A DNA stretch of 64,000 bases from Actinomycetes bacterium (GCA_021793515.1 JAJYSP010000011.1:1-64000), one strand, 5' to 3'. Shown: positions 40,885 through 50,514, numbered from the stretch's first letter. Notes: a model not told the origin generated them from the sequence alone. Numbers and translations are program-made.

Positions 40885-41955
40885 GTGTCACAACGGAGGG
40901 CCGTGGCAGATCTGGCGTCATTCACCCCGCGTTGGTGCGACCAGCCCACTGACACGCCCTGGCCGACGTCCGACTGGCCCGAGGGACCCCAGCGTGCGGC
41001 CCTCGACGCGGTCGTGAACGAGGGCTTCACCGACGCCGACCTCGCCGAGACCAACGCCGTGCTCGTGGTCGCCCAGGGACGGATCGTCGCCGAGCGCTAC
41101 GGCGGCACCACCCCGTCCTTCACCGGCGACGGCGAGCCCGTCGGTCCCTCGACGCCCCTCATCTCGTGGTCGATGGCCAAATCCGTGCTCCACGCCGTCG
41201 TCGGCCTCCTCGTCGACGAGGGCCGCCTCGACCCCGCCGCGCCCGCGCCCGTCGCGCCGTGGCGCGACGACGCGCGCGCCGCAATCACCCTCGCCGACCT
41301 GCTCGCCATGCGCGACGGCCTCGACTTCGTCGAGTCCTACGACGTCGACCAGCCGAGCCACGTCATCGAGATGCTCTTCGGGCCCGGCCAGGGTGACATG
41401 GGCGCCTACGCGGCCGCCCGTCCCCTCGCCCACGAGCCCGGGACCACCTTCAACTACTCGAGCGGCACCACCAACATCATCAGTCGCCTCGTCGCCGACG
41501 TCGTCGGACGCGGCGAGGCCTACCACCGCTTCCTCGCCGAGCGGCTCTTCGATCCAATCGGGGCGACGAGCGCGCGGGCCACGCTCGATGAGTCGGGGGT
41601 CTTCGTCGCCTCGAGTTTCCTGCACGCGACCGCGCGGGACTACGCGCGCTTCGCCCTGCTGTACCTGCGCGGCGGGCGTTGGGGTGAGCGTCAGGTGCTC
41701 TCGCCCGAGTGGGTCGCCACCGCCCAGGCCCCCCGCAGTCGTGACCCCGAGAGTGGCTTCGCCTACGCCTGGCAGTGGTGGGTCGCCGGCGACGAGTACG
41801 GCACCTACGAGGCCCACGGCTACGAGGGCCAGCTGATCAGCGTCGTGCCCGCGCTCGACGCGGTGGTCGTGCGACTCGGGCGCACGCCCGAGGACCGCGC
41901 GAACGCCGTGCACGCGTGGCGCACGCGACTGCTCGCGGTGCTCGCCGCGCGTTAG
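40885..41955 (+). CDS. Beta-lactamase-family serine hydrolase
   Basis: The 356-residue protein has the class C/penicillin-binding layout: nucleophile motif SMAK (PLISWSMAKSVLHAVVGLL), the second motif FNYSSGTTNIISRLVADVV where YSS replaces YxN, and HGYEGQLISVV in place of KTG. These proteins are usually esterases or peptidases rather than antibiotic-inactivating enzymes. No signal peptide is seen, so it is probably cytoplasmic. The 3' end overlaps pyrE by 4 bases, convergent. Confidence 0.82.
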   Translation: MSQRRAVADLASFTPRWCDQPTDTPWPTSDWPEGPQRAALDAVVNEGFTDADLAETNAVLVVAQGRIVAERYGGTTPSFTGDGEPVGPSTPLISWSMAKSVLHAVVGLLVDEGRLDPAAPAPVAPWRDDARAAITLADLLAMRDGLDFVESYDVDQPSHVIEMLFGPGQGDMGAYAAARPLAHEPGTTFNYSSGTTNIISRLVADVVGRGEAYHRFLAERLFDPIGATSARATLDESGVFVASSFLHATARDYARFALLYLRGGRWGERQVLSPEWVATAQAPRSRDPESGFAYAWQWWVAGDEYGTYEAHGYEGQLISVVPALDAVVVRLGRTPEDRANAVHAWRTRLLAVLAAR

Positions 41956-42503
41956 GCACCTTCGAAGGGGAACCCGAGGTCCGTCGCGGTAAAGACCGCG
42001 GTGAAGGGCCACCCCTCGGCGGCGGCGAGTGCGGCGGCGGTGCCGCCCCGGTCGACGAGCGCAAGCAGCAAGACGACTTCGCCACCGGCGTCGCGAATGG
42101 CCCGCGCGGCCTCGAGCAGGCTCGTGCCGCGCGTGACGGTGTCCTCGGTGACCACCACGCGGTCACCGGGCTCGAGGGCTCCCGCGATCCGTCCGCCGGC
42201 GCCGTGGTCCTTCACCTCCTTGCGCACCGAGAAGGCGCGCAGGAACCGACCCCGGGTGGCCCCGACGGCGGCCGTGATGTAGCTCGCACCGTCGGCGCCC
42301 ATCGTCAATCCGCCAATGGCGGTCGCCTCAGGCGGGATGCGCTCGAGCAAGAGCGTCGCCACGTCGACCATCACCTCAGGGGCGCTGATCGTCTGCTTGG
42401 AGTCGATGAACCAGGTGGAACTGCGGCCCGACTTCAGCGTGAACTGCCCGCGTCGCACCGCGTGCTCGAGCAGGTGCGCACGCACACGCTCATAGGCGCT
42501 CAC
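41952..42503 (-). CDS. pyrE: Orotate phosphoribosyltransferase
   Basis: The 183-residue enzyme makes orotidine 5'-phosphate from orotate and PRPP. It shows FTLKSGRSSTWFIDSKQTIS near the start and the PRPP loop DRVVVTEDTVTRGTSLLEA. It belongs to the short actinobacterial/cyanobacterial-like PyrE group. It is the last gene of purF-purM-pyrE, overlapping purM by 4 bases, so a pyrimidine step is tied to a purine operon through shared PRPP use. Confidence 0.88.
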   Translation of the reverse strand: MSAYERVRAHLLEHAVRRGQFTLKSGRSSTWFIDSKQTISAPEVMVDVATLLLERIPPEATAIGGLTMGADGASYITAAVGATRGRFLRAFSVRKEVKDHGAGGRIAGALEPGDRVVVTEDTVTRGTSLLEAARAIRDAGGEVVLLLALVDRGGTAAALAAAEGWPFTAVFTATDLGFPFEGA

Positions 42504-43561
42504 GGCAGGCGCACCACGCCCGAACCGGGCTCGACGCGACCAACCACCGACGCCGACACACCGAGGTCACTGGCGATCGACACGACGTCGGGCGCCGCCT
42601 CGGGGTCGACGACGAGCGTCATCCCCAGTCCGCAGTTGAACACGCGAACCATCTCCTCAGCCGAGACCGGACCGCGGCGTTGGATCTCAAAGAAGATCGC
42701 CGGTGTCTCGAAGGTGTCAAGGTCGATGACCGCGTCGAGGTGAGCGGGCAGGACACGCGCCACGTTGCCGACGATGCCCCCGCCCGTGATGTGCGCGATG
42801 GCGTGCACCGCGCTCGGATACGCGTCGCGCGCAGCCAGCGCGGCCGGCGCGTAGATCACCGACGGTCGCAGCAACTCCTCACCGAGGGTCGTCGTCGCAC
42901 CGTCGTAGGCCGGACGGCCGAGAGCGTCAGCGTCGTTGAGCAGGACCCGACGCGCGAGCGAGTAGCCGTTGGAACGCAGCCCCGGGGACCAGAAGCCGAC
43001 GATGGCGTCGCCGGACTCGACCCGCGACGGACCGAGTTCGGCCCCGCGCTCGACGACCCCGACGGCGAAGCCGGCGACGTCGAGCTCATCGGGGCGCATC
43101 ACGCCGCCGTGCTCGGCCGTCTCGCCGCCGAGCAGCGCGGTCGAAGCGATCCGACAGCCCGCGGCGATCCCGCCAACGAGCTCTTCGAGCCGAGCGGGGT
43201 CGAGCGACCCGACGGCCACGTAGTCGAGGAGGAACAGCGGTTCGGCCCCGACGCACACGAGGTCGTCCACCAGCATCGCCACGAGGTCCAGACCCACGGT
43301 GTCGTAGCGCCCGACCAGCCGGGCGACCTCGAGCTTCGTGCCCACGCCGTCCGCCGAGGCCACGAGCACCGGGTCGTAGTAGCGCTCACGGTCGAGGTGG
43401 AAGAGACCGCCGAAGCCGCCGATGCCCCCGAGCACCCCGGGTCGGTTCGTGCTCGCCACGGTGGCGGCGATCCGGCGCACGGCGTCGTCGCCCGCGTCGA
43501 TCGAGACCCCGGCCGCCGCGTAGGTCAGCCCAGTCGGACCGAGGTCGAGGAGCCGGCTCAC
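42500..43561 (-). CDS. purM: Phosphoribosylformylglycinamidine cyclo-ligase
   Basis: The 353-residue AIR synthetase closes the imidazole ring of purines using ATP. Markers are LTYAAAGVSIDAGDDAVRRI at the start, LVASADGVGTKLEVARLVGR, VCVGAEPLFLLDYVAVGSLD, LLGGETAEHGGVM and HITGGGIVGNVARVLP. The start overlaps the purF stop by 4 bases and its end overlaps pyrE by 4. Length and motifs are normal. Confidence 0.95.
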   Translation of the reverse strand: MSRLLDLGPTGLTYAAAGVSIDAGDDAVRRIAATVASTNRPGVLGGIGGFGGLFHLDRERYYDPVLVASADGVGTKLEVARLVGRYDTVGLDLVAMLVDDLVCVGAEPLFLLDYVAVGSLDPARLEELVGGIAAGCRIASTALLGGETAEHGGVMRPDELDVAGFAVGVVERGAELGPSRVESGDAIVGFWSPGLRSNGYSLARRVLLNDADALGRPAYDGATTTLGEELLRPSVIYAPAALAARDAYPSAVHAIAHITGGGIVGNVARVLPAHLDAVIDLDTFETPAIFFEIQRRGPVSAEEMVRVFNCGLGMTLVVDPEAAPDVVSIASDLGVSASVVGRVEPGSGVVRLP

Positions 43562-44958
43562 CAGTGGGCTCGAGACTGGCCGATGGTGACGGGCGTCGGC
43601 GCCGGGTAGTTGCCGGTCAAGCAGGCGTCACAGCACGCGTCGCCGACCTCGACCGCGGTGCGCAAGTCCTCCATCGAGATGAAGGCGAGCGAGTCACAGC
43701 CGATGAACTCGCGCATCTCCGCGAGGGAGTGGGTCGCGGCCAGCAGCTCCTCGCGGTTCGGCGTGTCAATGCCGTAGTAACAGGGCCAGACGAACGGCGG
43801 CGAGGAGATCCGCAGGTGAACCTCGCGCGCACCGGCCTCGCGCAACATCCGCACGAGCGCCCTCGTCGTCGTGCCGCGCACGATCGAGTCATCCACCACC
43901 ACGAGGCGCTGACCTTCAATCGTGTCGCGCAGCGGGTTGAGCTTGCGGCGAACGCCCGCCGCGCGCTGGGCCTGGTCGGGCGTGATGAAGGTGCGTCCGA
44001 TGTAGCGGTTCTTCACGAGTCCGTACCCGAAGGGGATGCCCGACGCCTTGGCGTAGCCCTCGGCGGCGGGAATGCCCGAGTCGGGCACGCCCATCACGAG
44101 GTCGGCTTCGACCGGCGAGGAGGTGGCGAGCCGCTCGCCCATGCGCCGTCGTACGGAGTGGACCTGGTGACCCATGAGGTAGGCGTCGGGCCGCGCGAAG
44201 TAGACGAACTCGAAGATGCACAGCCGGGTCGGCCCCTCGGCCGGCTCGAGCAACCTCGTGGAGGTCACGCCGTCCTCGGTGATCGTGACCATCTCGCCGG
44301 GCTCGACCTCGCGCACGAAGGTCGCCCCGACTACGTCCAGGGCGGGCGTCTCGGAGGCCACCACCCAACCCTCCGGTGCGTCGGGTTCGCCGAGGCGCCC
44401 GAGGCAGAGCGGTCGAAACCCGTGGGGGTCGCGCACCGCGTGGATGGCGCCGGCCTCAAGGATGACCATCGAGAAGGCGCCTTCGGCCCGGCGAAGCACG
44501 TCGTGCAGGGCCTCGGGCAAGGTCGCGCCCTCGAGCACGGCGTGGCCGAGCAGCTCGGCCACGAGGTCTGAGTCCGAGAGCATGGTGGTCAGGTGTAGTC
44601 CCGCCGACTCGGCGAGCGCGGCGGTGTTGGTGAGGTTGCCGTTGTGGGCGAGCGCGAAGCCCGACTCGCCGGCCGAACGGTAGACCGGCTGGGCGGCCGT
44701 CCAGTTCGCCGATCCCGAGGTTGAGTAGCGCGTGTGGCCGATCACCATGGACCCGGCGAGCGCGCGCAGGGTGGTGTCGGCGAACACGTGGCTCACGAGA
44801 CCGTTGTCCTTGACGACCGTGATCTGGTGATTCTGGAAGGTCGCCATCCCCGCCGACTCCTGGCCGCGGTGCTGGAGCGCGTAGAGCGCGTCGTAGCACG
44901 CGTACGCGACGTCACGACCGGGCGCGACGACACCGACGACTCCGCACGCTTCCTTCAC
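43558..44958 (-). CDS. purF: Amidophosphoribosyltransferase
   Basis: The 466-residue enzyme commits PRPP to purine synthesis. The N-terminal Ntn glutaminase has its nucleophile Cys5 after a 4-residue propeptide (VKEACGVVGVV). The PRPP-transferase domain has YGLVKNRYIGRTFITPDQAQ and LVVVDDSIVRGTTTRALVRM. Cysteines in CIFEFVYFARPD, WPCYYGIDT and CCDACLTGNYP match those that hold the 4Fe-4S cluster in the Bacillus enzyme, so this is the oxygen-sensitive cluster type. It heads the purF-purM-pyrE operon. The start is GTG. Confidence 0.95.
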   Translation of the reverse strand: MKEACGVVGVVAPGRDVAYACYDALYALQHRGQESAGMATFQNHQITVVKDNGLVSHVFADTTLRALAGSMVIGHTRYSTSGSANWTAAQPVYRSAGESGFALAHNGNLTNTAALAESAGLHLTTMLSDSDLVAELLGHAVLEGATLPEALHDVLRRAEGAFSMVILEAGAIHAVRDPHGFRPLCLGRLGEPDAPEGWVVASETPALDVVGATFVREVEPGEMVTITEDGVTSTRLLEPAEGPTRLCIFEFVYFARPDAYLMGHQVHSVRRRMGERLATSSPVEADLVMGVPDSGIPAAEGYAKASGIPFGYGLVKNRYIGRTFITPDQAQRAAGVRRKLNPLRDTIEGQRLVVVDDSIVRGTTTRALVRMLREAGAREVHLRISSPPFVWPCYYGIDTPNREELLAATHSLAEMREFIGCDSLAFISMEDLRTAVEVGDACCDACLTGNYPAPTPVTIGQSRAHW

Positions 44959-45049
44959 GATCGGCCCATCCTACGGGTCTGGGGGAAATGCACGTCCCAG
45001 TCTCGCACAGACTTCCGAGGCCCTCGGGTGTTGTCGCTACGCTTCATGG

Positions 45050-45991
45050 GTGATCGATTTGCACACGCACTCGACCTATTCAGACGGATCGGACTCACCA
45101 GCGCAATTGGCTCGTCGCGCCCGTGAGGTGGGCCTGTCGGCGATCGCCCTCACCGACCACGACAGCACCCTCGGCCACGAGGAGATGGCGCTCGCCTGCG
45201 GCGCCGAGGGCGTGGACTACGTGGTGGGCGTCGAGGTCTCGCTACGCGACAACGAGTTCCCCAAGGTCCGCCCCGGCGCACCGCCCGCGCCTCGTAACGT
45301 GCACGTGTTGGCGTACTTCGTCCCGACCGACCCGACCCACCCGGTCCAGGCCTGTCTCGCCGAGCTACGCCACGACCGAGACCTACGAAACGTCGCCCTC
45401 GTCGACGCCCTCGTCGAGCGGGGCTTCACGAAGCTCGACCTCGCGTACTTGACCGGGCTCGCCGGCAACGTCCACTCGATCGGTCGACCCCACTTCGCAC
45501 GCGCGATGTTCGAGTTGCACCCCGAGATCGTCGGACCGCGCACGGCGTCGTCGTGGAACCAACTCTTCACCGACTGGCTCGGTGATGGGGGGCGCGCCTA
45601 CATCCCTAAGGCGAGCATGTCGATCGAGTCGTTCATCGAGTCGACCCGCAACTCCGGGGTCATCGTGTCGATCGCCCACCCGCTCGTCAACTACCTCGAC
45701 GACGCCCCCCTTTCGAGTGCCGAGCGCACGATGCCCCGCGTGCTCGACTCGCTTCGCGAGCGCGGCGTCGTCGGCATCGAGGCCTACTACGGCAGCAACG
45801 ACGAGTCGACCCGAGCGCTCATGGTCAGGCTCACGCGCAACGCAGGGCTCATCCCGACGGGCGGCTCGGACTACCACGGCTCCTACAAGCAGGACATCGC
45901 CCTAGGGCGAGGCCGCACGGGCGATCTGCACGTGCCCGACCACGTCCTCGAGGAGCTGCGCGCCGCACACGCCGACGCTCTCGTCAACTGA
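45050..45991 (+). CDS. PHP-domain phosphoesterase
   Basis: The 313-residue protein opens with the PHP metal motif VIDLHTHSTYSDGSDSPAQL, then SAIALTDHDSTLGHEEM. Later metal residues lie in YVVGVEVS, VSIAHPLVNYL and GGSDYHGSYKQ. Relatives include the nucleoside 3',5'-bisphosphate phosphatase and 5'-3' exoribonuclease YciV/RNase AM. Cleavage of a phosphoester of a nucleotide or short RNA is likely. The start is a GTG, divergent from purF with 91 bases between. Confidence 0.82.
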   Translation: MIDLHTHSTYSDGSDSPAQLARRAREVGLSAIALTDHDSTLGHEEMALACGAEGVDYVVGVEVSLRDNEFPKVRPGAPPAPRNVHVLAYFVPTDPTHPVQACLAELRHDRDLRNVALVDALVERGFTKLDLAYLTGLAGNVHSIGRPHFARAMFELHPEIVGPRTASSWNQLFTDWLGDGGRAYIPKASMSIESFIESTRNSGVIVSIAHPLVNYLDDAPLSSAERTMPRVLDSLRERGVVGIEAYYGSNDESTRALMVRLTRNAGLIPTGGSDYHGSYKQDIALGRGRTGDLHVPDHVLEELRAAHADALVN

Positions 45992-46106
45992 GCCTCGATG
46001 GCCGGGGTGGCGGAGCGACGTGACCGGTGGCGTGCAACCGGGCGCACCGTTTTGACGACGGTGATCACGCCAGGACTCGGTGAACCCGTCGCGACGAGGC
46101 GCGTGG

Positions 46107-47291
46107 CTAGCGCGCGAGTAGGTTGAGCGAACGGTCGAGGTCGTCGATCAGGTCAGACGGGTCCTCGAGCCCGCAGGAGAGTCGCACGAGACCGGGCTGG
46201 AGGCCAGCCGCGACGATCTCCTCGTTCGTGAGCACAGCTCCCCACATCGACGCCGGGTGCACCGCGAGGCTCTCAACGCTGCCAAGGCTCGCTGAGAGTT
46301 GGAAGAGTTCGAGGCCTTCGATCACGCTCGCCGCCGCGGCGAAACCACCGCGTAACTCAAAGCTGAGGACACCACCGAATCCGCTCATCTGACGCGCGGC
46401 TATGTCGTGCGATGGATGCGTGACGAGACCTGGGTAGTGGACGACGGAGACCTCGGCGCGTCGACGGAGGTACTCGGCGACGGCTGCACCAGTGGCGTTA
46501 TGACGTTCGAGACGAAGGTGGAGCGACCGTATCCCTCGTGTCACGAGCCACGCGTCGAACGGACCCAACACCGCTCCAACCGTGAGCGATATGTTCCAGA
46601 TCGTCTCGATTAAGGTGCCGGGACCGACGATGACGCCGGCCGAGGCGTCCGAGTGACCAGCGAGATACTTCGTTGCGCTGTGCCAGACGAGGTCGACGCC
46701 GAGGTCGATTGGTCGTTGGTTCACCGGTGTCGCGAATGTGTTGTCCGCCAGCGTCACGATGCCGCGCTCGCGCGCAATCGAGGCGACCCCGGCGATATCG
46801 GTGATCTCGAGACGCGGGTTACTCGGCGACTCGATGAGCATCAGCCGCGTCGCCGAGGTGCAGGCATTCGCCCACGCGCTCAGGTCGCTCTGGTCCACGA
46901 GCGTGTAGTTGACCCCGAGGCGAGTCAGCAGCGTCTGGATGAGGCTCAGTGATCCTCCGTACATACTCCGTTGGGCCACGACGTGATCGCCCGAGCGAAC
47001 GAGCGCGAACACCGCCGTGGTGAGCGTTGCCATCCCCGAAGCAAAGACGAGACCTCGCTCGGCGCCCTCGAGCGTCGCCACTGCGTCGCCCAACTCGGCG
47101 TGGTTCGGGTTCCCGTGGCGCGTGTAGAAACCCGGCGACGATACCTCGACGGCCGCGCGCGAGAGTTCGGCAGCCGACGGCAGCGCGAACGTGGTCGTTT
47201 GGAAGATTGGCGAGGAGATCGGTCGAGCGCCTAGCACCGGACGCTTGGTGTGAATAGCTGCCGTCGCCGGCGCGAGTTCGTGTTCAGACAT
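46107..47291 (-). CDS. Cys/Met metabolism PLP-dependent enzyme (gamma-synthase/lyase)
   Basis: From the ATG at 47291 the protein has 394 residues. It matches the cystathionine gamma-synthase / methionine gamma-lyase family: PISSPIFQTTTFALPSAAEL, YTRHGNPNHAELGDAVATLE, LVFASGMATLTTAVFALV, RSMYGGSLSLIQTLLTRLG, TLADNTFATPVNQRPIDLGV and HSATKYLAGHSDASAGVIVG with the PLP lysine. The exact reaction (synthase or lyase) cannot be read from sequence. The divergent Lrp-type regulator gene suggests amino-acid-controlled expression and perhaps a catabolic lyase role. Confidence 0.85.
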   Translation of the reverse strand: MSEHELAPATAAIHTKRPVLGARPISSPIFQTTTFALPSAAELSRAAVEVSSPGFYTRHGNPNHAELGDAVATLEGAERGLVFASGMATLTTAVFALVRSGDHVVAQRSMYGGSLSLIQTLLTRLGVNYTLVDQSDLSAWANACTSATRLMLIESPSNPRLEITDIAGVASIARERGIVTLADNTFATPVNQRPIDLGVDLVWHSATKYLAGHSDASAGVIVGPGTLIETIWNISLTVGAVLGPFDAWLVTRGIRSLHLRLERHNATGAAVAEYLRRRAEVSVVHYPGLVTHPSHDIAARQMSGFGGVLSFELRGGFAAAASVIEGLELFQLSASLGSVESLAVHPASMWGAVLTNEEIVAAGLQPGLVRLSCGLEDPSDLIDDLDRSLNLLAR

Positions 47292-47354
47292 GCACACAGC
47301 ATGCCTCACCGTCCAGATAATCACAAGTAATCGCGTCTATTTCCACTCTATGCG

Positions 47355-47367
47355 CACATTTCATGTG
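47355..47367. promoter_or_regulatory. Candidate Lrp operator CACAT-N3-ATGTG
   Basis: Perfect 5-base arms lie 26 bases upstream of the lrp-type start and 64 bases from the divergent PLP enzyme start, in the only AT-rich part of this gap. Lrp/AsnC proteins bind such short imperfect palindromes. The assignment is inferred from position. Confidence 0.45.
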
Positions 47368-47392
47368 TTTCGGGTCACTACAATGCAAGAGT

Positions 47393-47848
47393 ATGTCAAC
47401 CGTTGGGACCCTCGATACCGCTGACCGCGTGATACTCGATCTCTTGCGACGCGACGGACGAGCCACGGTTGCTGAGATGGCGAACGCGACGGGACTGTCC
47501 GCATCGGCCTGTTCGCGACGACTGCACCGACTCGAGGACCAGTCGGTCATCCGTGGCTATCGGGCGATCATCGATCCCACGGCCGACGGCCGTGGTCTCA
47601 CCGCCTTCGTCGCCGTGCGTCTCGTCCGCCATCAGCGAGAGCACATCCAACGCTTCCAGGATGGTGCACGCAAGATCGACGAGGTCGTCGAATGCCACCA
47701 CGTCACCGGTAACTTCGACTACCTCCTGCGCGTCGAGGTCCCGAGTCTCGAGGCGTACGAGCACTTCCACGCCGACAAGCTCGCCGCCTTGGCGAACGTC
47801 GGCCAGGTCATGACCTACATCTCGATGACCGACTTCACTGACTCCTGA
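47393..47848 (+). CDS. Lrp/AsnC-family transcriptional regulator
   Basis: From the ATG at 47393 the protein has 151 residues. The N-terminal HTH (LDTADRVILDLLRRDGRATV, GLSASACSRRLHRLEDQSVI) is followed by RGYRAIIDP, the usual hinge. The C-terminal RAM effector domain has VVECHHVTGNFDYLLRVEVP and a final LANVGQVMTYISMT. Such octamers sense amino acids. It faces the Cys/Met PLP gene with 101 bases between, so it is probably its local regulator. The ten-codon upstream extension was rejected as it runs into the shared promoter. Confidence 0.9.
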   Translation: MSTVGTLDTADRVILDLLRRDGRATVAEMANATGLSASACSRRLHRLEDQSVIRGYRAIIDPTADGRGLTAFVAVRLVRHQREHIQRFQDGARKIDEVVECHHVTGNFDYLLRVEVPSLEAYEHFHADKLAALANVGQVMTYISMTDFTDS

Positions 47849-48264
47849 CGCAGTCACGGGGTCCCGCCGGTTCCGCGCGACTGGGAGTGACATCGCCGCG
47901 CACGTTGCGACGGTGCCGGGACACCGATCACGACGAGCGCCGCCACGTCACGACCGAACACTGGCCGGCGATGTCCTCCGCTCTGGTCGAGTCTGATGGA
48001 CTGAACACTCGACGTCGCGGCGCTCGAGGGTCGAGATTGGACCTCGAGACAACACGTGCGAGCGGGTCAGCACCACCGCCTCCAGCGGCGATGACCGCGT
48101 CGCCATGACGCGCACATTCGCCCTTTCTGCGCACTCGTTGTATCACCGAGGAACCCGGCGACACCACGTCACCACCGAACGTTGGCCGTCAGATTCGACG
48201 TCCCACTGCGTTCATCAACCAACTCGCGACGCGAGTCGCGTGGACGGTCGGACAGCGCGCGTCG
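47849..48264. other. 416-base gap with imperfect direct repeat and hairpin
   Basis: No convincing gene is present. Two 25-base direct repeats (starting CCACGTCAC) lie at 47943 and 48164. A perfect inverted repeat ACTCGCG-A-CGCGAGT (48222-48236) lies about 30 bases past the purL stop, on the transcript's downstream side, and could help end purL transcription although no T-run follows. Confidence 0.45.
47943..48188 (+). repeat. Imperfect 25-bp direct repeat, 221 bp apart
   Basis: The copy at 47943-47967 and the copy at 48164-48188 match at 22 of 25 positions (CCACGTCAC then ACCGAAC and TGGCCG). The repeats flank a stretch with no gene. They may be the remains of a duplicated or mobile sequence. 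Confidence 0.45.
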
Positions 48265-50514
48265 TCAGGGACGCCGGTCGAGCGCGTCGATCAGTGCGTC
48301 GCTGCGCCTTCGCGCGACGAGCTCGACGGCGACGTCGATCGGTCCCACGTGGAACCGCTCGCCACCAGCGACGCCGAGCACCTCGGCCGCGACGCCGGCT
48401 GCGCGGGCGCGCGCGAGCAGACCCTCAGGGTCGCCCGTCGCGACCACGTAGCGGCCGGGGAACTCACTGAAGAGCTCGGCCGCCTCGACGTCCTCGACGC
48501 GCACCCCGACCGCGCTCGCCGAGGCGATCTCAGCGAGCGCGACGGCGAGTCCGCCGCCCGCCACGTCATGGACCGCCGAGAGGCGCGCCGCGCCACCGGC
48601 GCAGATCGACGAGACCTCGCCGGCGATAAAGGCCGCGGTGGTTGCAGCCGTCTCGTACTCGATGCGCGGTGGTCGCCCGCCGCGCCGGCCGTGCTGGGTC
48701 GCCCACCGGCCGCCCGCGAGCGGCTGAGATCGCTCGCCCGAGGCACGACGCTCCCCGAGGAGCAGGACCGTGTCACCGGCGAGCCAGGCCCAGCCCGGCG
48801 GCGGCGCGACGAGGGTCTCGACGAGCCCGAGCAGGCCGATCACCGGGGTCGGGTCGATGTCGGCGCCATCGCTCTCGTTGTAGAGCGAGACGTTGCCGCC
48901 GATCACCGGCAAGGAGAACGCGCGGCAGGCCTCGGCGAGCCCGTCGACGGTCTCGGAGAGCTGCCACATCACCTCGGGGTGTTCGGGGTTACCGAAGTTG
49001 AGGCAGTTGACGACGGCCTTCGCGGTCGCGCCCACGCAGGCGAGGTTCGCGACACCCTCGGCCACGGTGAGGGCGACCCCGAGCCTCGGGTCGAGCGCGC
49101 ACCAGCGCGGGTTGGAGTCGGTAGTGAGCGCGAGGCCACGCATCGACGCCGGCAGCCCGGGGCCGGCCAGACGCAGCAACGCCGCGTCGCGTCCGGGCCC
49201 GACCACCGTGTTCAAGAACAACTGCGAGTCGTACTGGCGATAGACCCACGCCGGGTCGACAAGGAGCTCGAGCAGGTCGCCGGTCGGATCGGTGATCACG
49301 TCATCGCTCGGGTCGTCGGCCCACGTGTTGTCGAGGTCGGCCGGACGCTGGCGCGGCCGGTCGTAGAGGGGGGCCTCGTCGGCCAGCGACTTCGCGGGCA
49401 CCTCGGCGAGCACCGGTCCGTCGAAGCCGTCGCGCACGCGCAGCATCCCGACGCTTCGCCCGTCGGGGGTCACCTCGGGGGCGACCACGTGACCGACGAC
49501 GCTCGCGCGGACCTCCCAGCGCGCACACAGCGCCTCGACGGCCGGCCAGTTCTCGGGGGTCACGATGGCGAGCATGCGCTCCTGGCTCTCCGAGGTCATG
49601 ACCTCGTAGGGCTCCATGCCGGCCTCGCGCAAGGACACCGCGTTCACGTCCACGTCCATGCCCACGCCGCCGCGCGCCGCGGTCTCACTCGTCGCGCACA
49701 CCAGTCCCGCGCCGCCGAGGTCTTGGATGCCTACGGCGAGCCCGCGGTCCAGCAGTTCGAGGCAGGCCTCGATGAGTCGCTTCTCCTCGTAGGGGTCGCC
49801 GACCTGGACGCTCGGACGCTTAGCGGCGTCGTCGACCGACTCGGAGAATCCCGCCGAGGCGAGCACCGAGACTCCACCGATCCCGTCGCGACCGGTCGTG
49901 GACCCGAGCAGGACCGCGAGGTTGCCGGGGCCCGACGCGATGCCGAGCACGAGACGCTCCACCGGCAGGGCCCCCGCGCACAGCACGTTCACGAGCGGGT
50001 TACCGGCGTAGGTCGGATCGAAGGTGAGTTCGCCACCAATCGTGGGCACGCCGACGGAGTTGCCGTAACCCGAGATGCCCGACACCACACCTTCGACGAG
50101 CCAGCGCTGGCGCGCGTCGTCGAGATTGCCGAAGAAGAGCGGGTCCATCACCGCGAGGGGTCGCGCGCCCATCGTGAAGACGTCGCGCAGTATCCCGCCG
50201 ACGCCGGTCGCCGCGCCCTGGTACGGCTCGATCGCCGATGGGTGGTTGTGGCTCTCGATACGAATCGCGACCGCGATGCCGTCGCCGGCGTCGATGACCC
50301 CGGCGTTCTCGCCAGGTCCAACGAGCACGTGCTCGGCCGTGGTCGGCAAGCGCTTCAAGTGGATACGCGAGGACTTATAGGAGCAGTGCTCGCTCCACAT
50401 CACGCCGTAAAGCGCGAGCTCGAGATGATTGGGCTCGCGACCGAGCACCCCGCGAATGTCGTCGAATTCGTCGTCAGTGAGACCGAGGGCGCGATGAATT
50501 GATTGCACGTTCAC
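48265..50514 (-). CDS. purL: Phosphoribosylformylglycinamidine synthase, large subunit (PurL)
   Basis: The 749-residue protein is the small-form PurL that needs separate PurQ and PurS. It turns FGAR into FGAM using ATP and ammonia. Markers are MWSEHCSYKSSRIHLKRLPT, AIRIESHNHPSAIEPYQGAA, GGILRDVFTMGARPLAVMDP, VGVPTIGGELTFDP and VHDVAGGGLAVALAEIA. GGAGGGG precedes the GTG start. It is not in the purQ/purS run but stands 1 kb away, separated by a small plus-strand gene. Confidence 0.95.
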   Translation of the reverse strand: MNVQSIHRALGLTDDEFDDIRGVLGREPNHLELALYGVMWSEHCSYKSSRIHLKRLPTTAEHVLVGPGENAGVIDAGDGIAVAIRIESHNHPSAIEPYQGAATGVGGILRDVFTMGARPLAVMDPLFFGNLDDARQRWLVEGVVSGISGYGNSVGVPTIGGELTFDPTYAGNPLVNVLCAGALPVERLVLGIASGPGNLAVLLGSTTGRDGIGGVSVLASAGFSESVDDAAKRPSVQVGDPYEEKRLIEACLELLDRGLAVGIQDLGGAGLVCATSETAARGGVGMDVDVNAVSLREAGMEPYEVMTSESQERMLAIVTPENWPAVEALCARWEVRASVVGHVVAPEVTPDGRSVGMLRVRDGFDGPVLAEVPAKSLADEAPLYDRPRQRPADLDNTWADDPSDDVITDPTGDLLELLVDPAWVYRQYDSQLFLNTVVGPGRDAALLRLAGPGLPASMRGLALTTDSNPRWCALDPRLGVALTVAEGVANLACVGATAKAVVNCLNFGNPEHPEVMWQLSETVDGLAEACRAFSLPVIGGNVSLYNESDGADIDPTPVIGLLGLVETLVAPPPGWAWLAGDTVLLLGERRASGERSQPLAGGRWATQHGRRGGRPPRIEYETAATTAAFIAGEVSSICAGGAARLSAVHDVAGGGLAVALAEIASASAVGVRVEDVEAAELFSEFPGRYVVATGDPEGLLARARAAGVAAEVLGVAGGERFHVGPIDVAVELVARRRSDALIDALDRRP

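Noticed and set aside
46000-46100. tRNA-Leu-like start (GCCGGGGTGGCGGA) after the PHP gene
   Set aside because: No matching acceptor 3' strand, T-arm or anticodon stem follows within 100 bases, so no cloverleaf can be folded.
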